Shown here in pieces: positions 62,937 to 64,000 of a DNA stretch of 64,000 bases (the stretch's first letter is position 1; the number at the start of each line of letters is the position of its first letter). The stretch covers positions 1-64,000 of the forward strand of contig JABMPT010000005.1 of assembly GCA_013202845.1 (NCBI GenBank). Direction: 5' to 3'. The notes beneath the pieces were generated by a model. That model was not told the origin of the DNA. It was given only the letters and a program-made list of their open reading frames with translations, and made no database searches. Source of the stretch: Candidatus Woesearchaeota archaeon (GTDB lineage: Archaea; Nanobdellota; Nanobdellia; Woesearchaeales; GCA-2686295). A program made the translations under genes and the position numbers.

Positions 62937-63274
62937 CTTGTTATCAAAAGCACTCCTAAAATTATCAATAAAATACCTAACCATTTATAGGTGTTCATCT
63001 TTTCATTTAAAAATTTGACTGAGAGAAGAGATATCCACACATACGAAAAAGAAGTTATTGGGTAAACTAATGATAATTCTGCATATCTTAAAGCCCAAAC
63101 ATAGAAAACAGATGAAATAAGAAACAAGAATATCCCAAACAATAATTTAAAGTTCTTGTATTGCTTAAAGATATTTCTGTGAATATCAGCGGCTCCTTTC
63201 TTCAGATAAAGGGAACCAAAAGCTCCAATAACAGTTGCAAAGATAGTAACTAATATAACAACAAGTTTATCCAT
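62933..63274 (-). CDS. Small 4-TM SMR/DMT-like transporter subunit 1
   Basis: 113 residues from the ATG at 63274; GGGG 8 nt upstream overlaps the track's GTG start at 63283. Four TMs (VVILVTIFATVIGAFGSLYL, LLFGIFLFLISSVFYVWAL, LVYPITSFSYVWISLLSV, WLGILLIILGVLLI). EamA/SMR half-size type. Its start overlaps the end of subunit 2 by 8 nt. Paired with subunit 2 and the GT2 gene, like ArnE/ArnF flippases. Confidence 0.8.
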   Translation of the reverse strand: MDKLVVILVTIFATVIGAFGSLYLKKGAADIHRNIFKQYKNFKLLFGIFLFLISSVFYVWALRYAELSLVYPITSFSYVWISLLSVKFLNEKMNTYKWLGILLIILGVLLITR

Positions 63275-63629
63275 GGTTACCACCCCAACCTATCAAGCTG
63301 ACACCCAGTATTATAAAAATCAAACCAAACCAATTAACAAATAAAATAACTTCTTTTAAGACAAAAGTTGAAAGTAAAAAAACCCATACAAAGCTCAAGG
63401 CAATGAAAGGATACAAAACAGAAAGTTCACCATACTTCAAAGCAATAATGAGAATTACCGCACCAATGCCATATAACAAGAAACCTCCAATCAAAGGAAC
63501 ACTCAATATCGAAATAAGATTCCCAGAAATCTTTGCAGTTCCCAACTTTATGAAATACTGACCAAAAGAAGTAAGAAAAGTGCATATTACCACGAGCATA
63601 ATAGCAAAAAAAGGATTTCTTTTTTCCAT
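63267..63629 (-). CDS. Small 4-TM SMR/DMT-like transporter subunit 2
   Basis: 120 residues, four TMs (FAIMLVVICTFLTSFGQYFI, GGFLLYGIGAVILIIALKY, VLYPFIALSFVWVFLLSTF, NWFGLIFIILGVSLIGW). The YGELSVLYPF pattern parallels AELSLVYPI in subunit 1, so they are paralogues and probably form a heterodimer. Leads the leftward operon; TATA CTATATAAAG about 28 nt upstream (leaderless). Confidence 0.8.
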   Translation of the reverse strand: MEKRNPFFAIMLVVICTFLTSFGQYFIKLGTAKISGNLISILSVPLIGGFLLYGIGAVILIIALKYGELSVLYPFIALSFVWVFLLSTFVLKEVILFVNWFGLIFIILGVSLIGWGGNHG

Positions 63630-63652
63630 GAGACGCTAAAAAAAAGATAACC

Positions 63653-63661
63653 TTTATATAG
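63653..63661. promoter_or_regulatory. TATA box serving both directions
   Basis: TTTATATAG is near-symmetrical. It lies about 28 nt before the leftward transporter ATG (63629) and about 40 nt before the rightward epimerase ATG (63696), which has GGGGG 9 nt upstream and so a short leader. One element may serve both genes. Confidence 0.5.
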
Positions 63662-63695
63662 TTTCTTAAAACAAATATTTTGGGGGAAAACATAA

Positions 63696-64000
63696 ATGTT
63701 CAAAAGAATACTAATAACTGGAGGAGCAGGATTTGTAGGTTCAAATCTTGCAGTTTTTCTGAAAAAAGACTTTCCAAAATCAGAAATTATTTGCCTTGAT
63801 AATCTTAAAAGAAGAGGGTCTGAGCTCACTATAAGCAGATTAAAAAAAGAAAACATCAAATTTGTTCATGGAGATATAAGAAACAAGGAAGATCTGGAAA
63901 ATCTTGGAAAAATTGATTGCATCATTGAATGCTCTGCGGAACCATCTGTTCTTTCAGGTTACGGCGAATCACCAGAATACTTGATAAACACAAATCTCCT
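63696..64000 (+). CDS. NAD-dependent sugar epimerase/dehydratase, partial at window end
   Basis: At least 101 residues; runs off the window and so is absent from the ORF track. MFKRILITGGAGFVGSNLAVFL is the Rossmann GxxGxxG of extended SDRs. DNLKRRGSELTISRL and FVHGDIRNKEDLE follow CDP-paratose/tyvelose epimerase-like enzymes, as does AEPSVLSGYGESPEYLINTNL. It probably makes a nucleotide sugar for the glycan pathway next door. The catalytic YxxxK lies outside the window. Confidence 0.85.
   Translation, partial: MFKRILITGGAGFVGSNLAVFLKKDFPKSEIICLDNLKRRGSELTISRLKKENIKFVHGDIRNKEDLENLGKIDCIIECSAEPSVLSGYGESPEYLINTNL

Noticed and set aside
62937-62984. N-terminal extension of the GT2 enzyme
   Set aside because: It lies inside the previous transporter gene in another frame; the ATG at 62936 gives the usual ATGA overlap and starts right before the GT-A fold.

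Overview
This window looks like a piece of an archaeal chromosome, most probably from a small-genome DPANN lineage of the Woesearchaeota/Pacearchaeota kind (inference). The reasons are: archaeal information-processing genes (replication factor C large subunit, archaeal/eukaryotic-type glycyl-tRNA synthetase, Taw3/TYW3, Mre11, geranylgeranyl reductase, TrmB, Tfx and Lrp-type regulators), tRNA genes with bulge-helix-bulge introns and no encoded CCA, many TATA boxes 25-28 nt before a start codon (leaderless mRNAs), low GC, tight gene packing, and many large COG1361-like, N-glycosylation-sequon-rich surface proteins. The remaining genes carry a GGAGG/GAGG/GGGGG ribosome-binding site about 8-10 nt before the start. 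I used that two-mode rule to correct several start codons.

Layout. 0-2.8 kb: a ThiH-like radical SAM enzyme with a small membrane protein, a TrmB-type regulator, and a tiny secreted cysteine-rich protein. 2.9-7.8 kb: an operon of a PadR regulator, an ABC ATPase, a CARDB-like extracellular protein and two MacB-type permeases, headed by two abutting TATCG-N4-CGATA operators. 7.9-15.6 kb: sugar metabolism, with a GalT-like HIT protein, an APH-fold kinase, an IMPase-family phosphatase, and an alpha-glucan operon (GT4 transferase, GH57 hydrolase, small tail-anchored protein, GT3 glycogen synthase). 15.7-18.6 kb: an ArsR-like regulator, small proteins and an MFS-like transporter. 18.6-24.7 kb: a PQQ-like propeller with a KaiC-like ATPase, MazG, Mre11, Taw3, a SLOG-like protein and AsnRS. 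24.8-33.9 kb: surface proteins, a ribbon-helix-helix regulator missed by the ORF track, and a Tfx-type regulator. 34-38.7 kb: a bacterial-type AspRS, type I IDI, a double Lrp regulator, an unknown protein and a metallo-beta-lactamase-fold hydrolase. 38.7-46.3 kb: a candidate uncharacterised cell-envelope or secretion system of three paralogous membrane proteins, two coiled-coil proteins, a type II/IV secretion ATPase and a two-block TadC/FlaJ-like membrane protein. 46.3-52.9 kb: tRNA-Phe with an apparent D-loop intron, an OB-fold protein, GlyRS, RFC-L, a YchF/Obg-like GTPase, a coiled-coil protein, an MFS protein and tRNA-Trp with a canonical intron. 52.9-61 kb: large surface proteins, including a likely S-layer-type protein, a 1057-residue cadherin/PKD-like protein and, translationally coupled to it, a protein with the look of a bacterial outer-membrane beta-barrel. 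61.2-64 kb: geranylgeranyl reductase, a GT2 glycosyltransferase with two small 4-TM transporters (an ArnC/ArnE/ArnF-like arrangement), and the start of an NAD-dependent sugar epimerase.

How it fits together: the glycan and nucleotide-sugar genes, polyprenyl-sugar transfer and flipping genes, and isoprenoid genes (IDI, GGR) could supply lipids and N-glycans for the many sequon-rich surface proteins. The ATPase/platform cluster and the MacB-type transporter are the two candidate export machines. No rRNA, CRISPR array, insertion sequence or prophage was seen.
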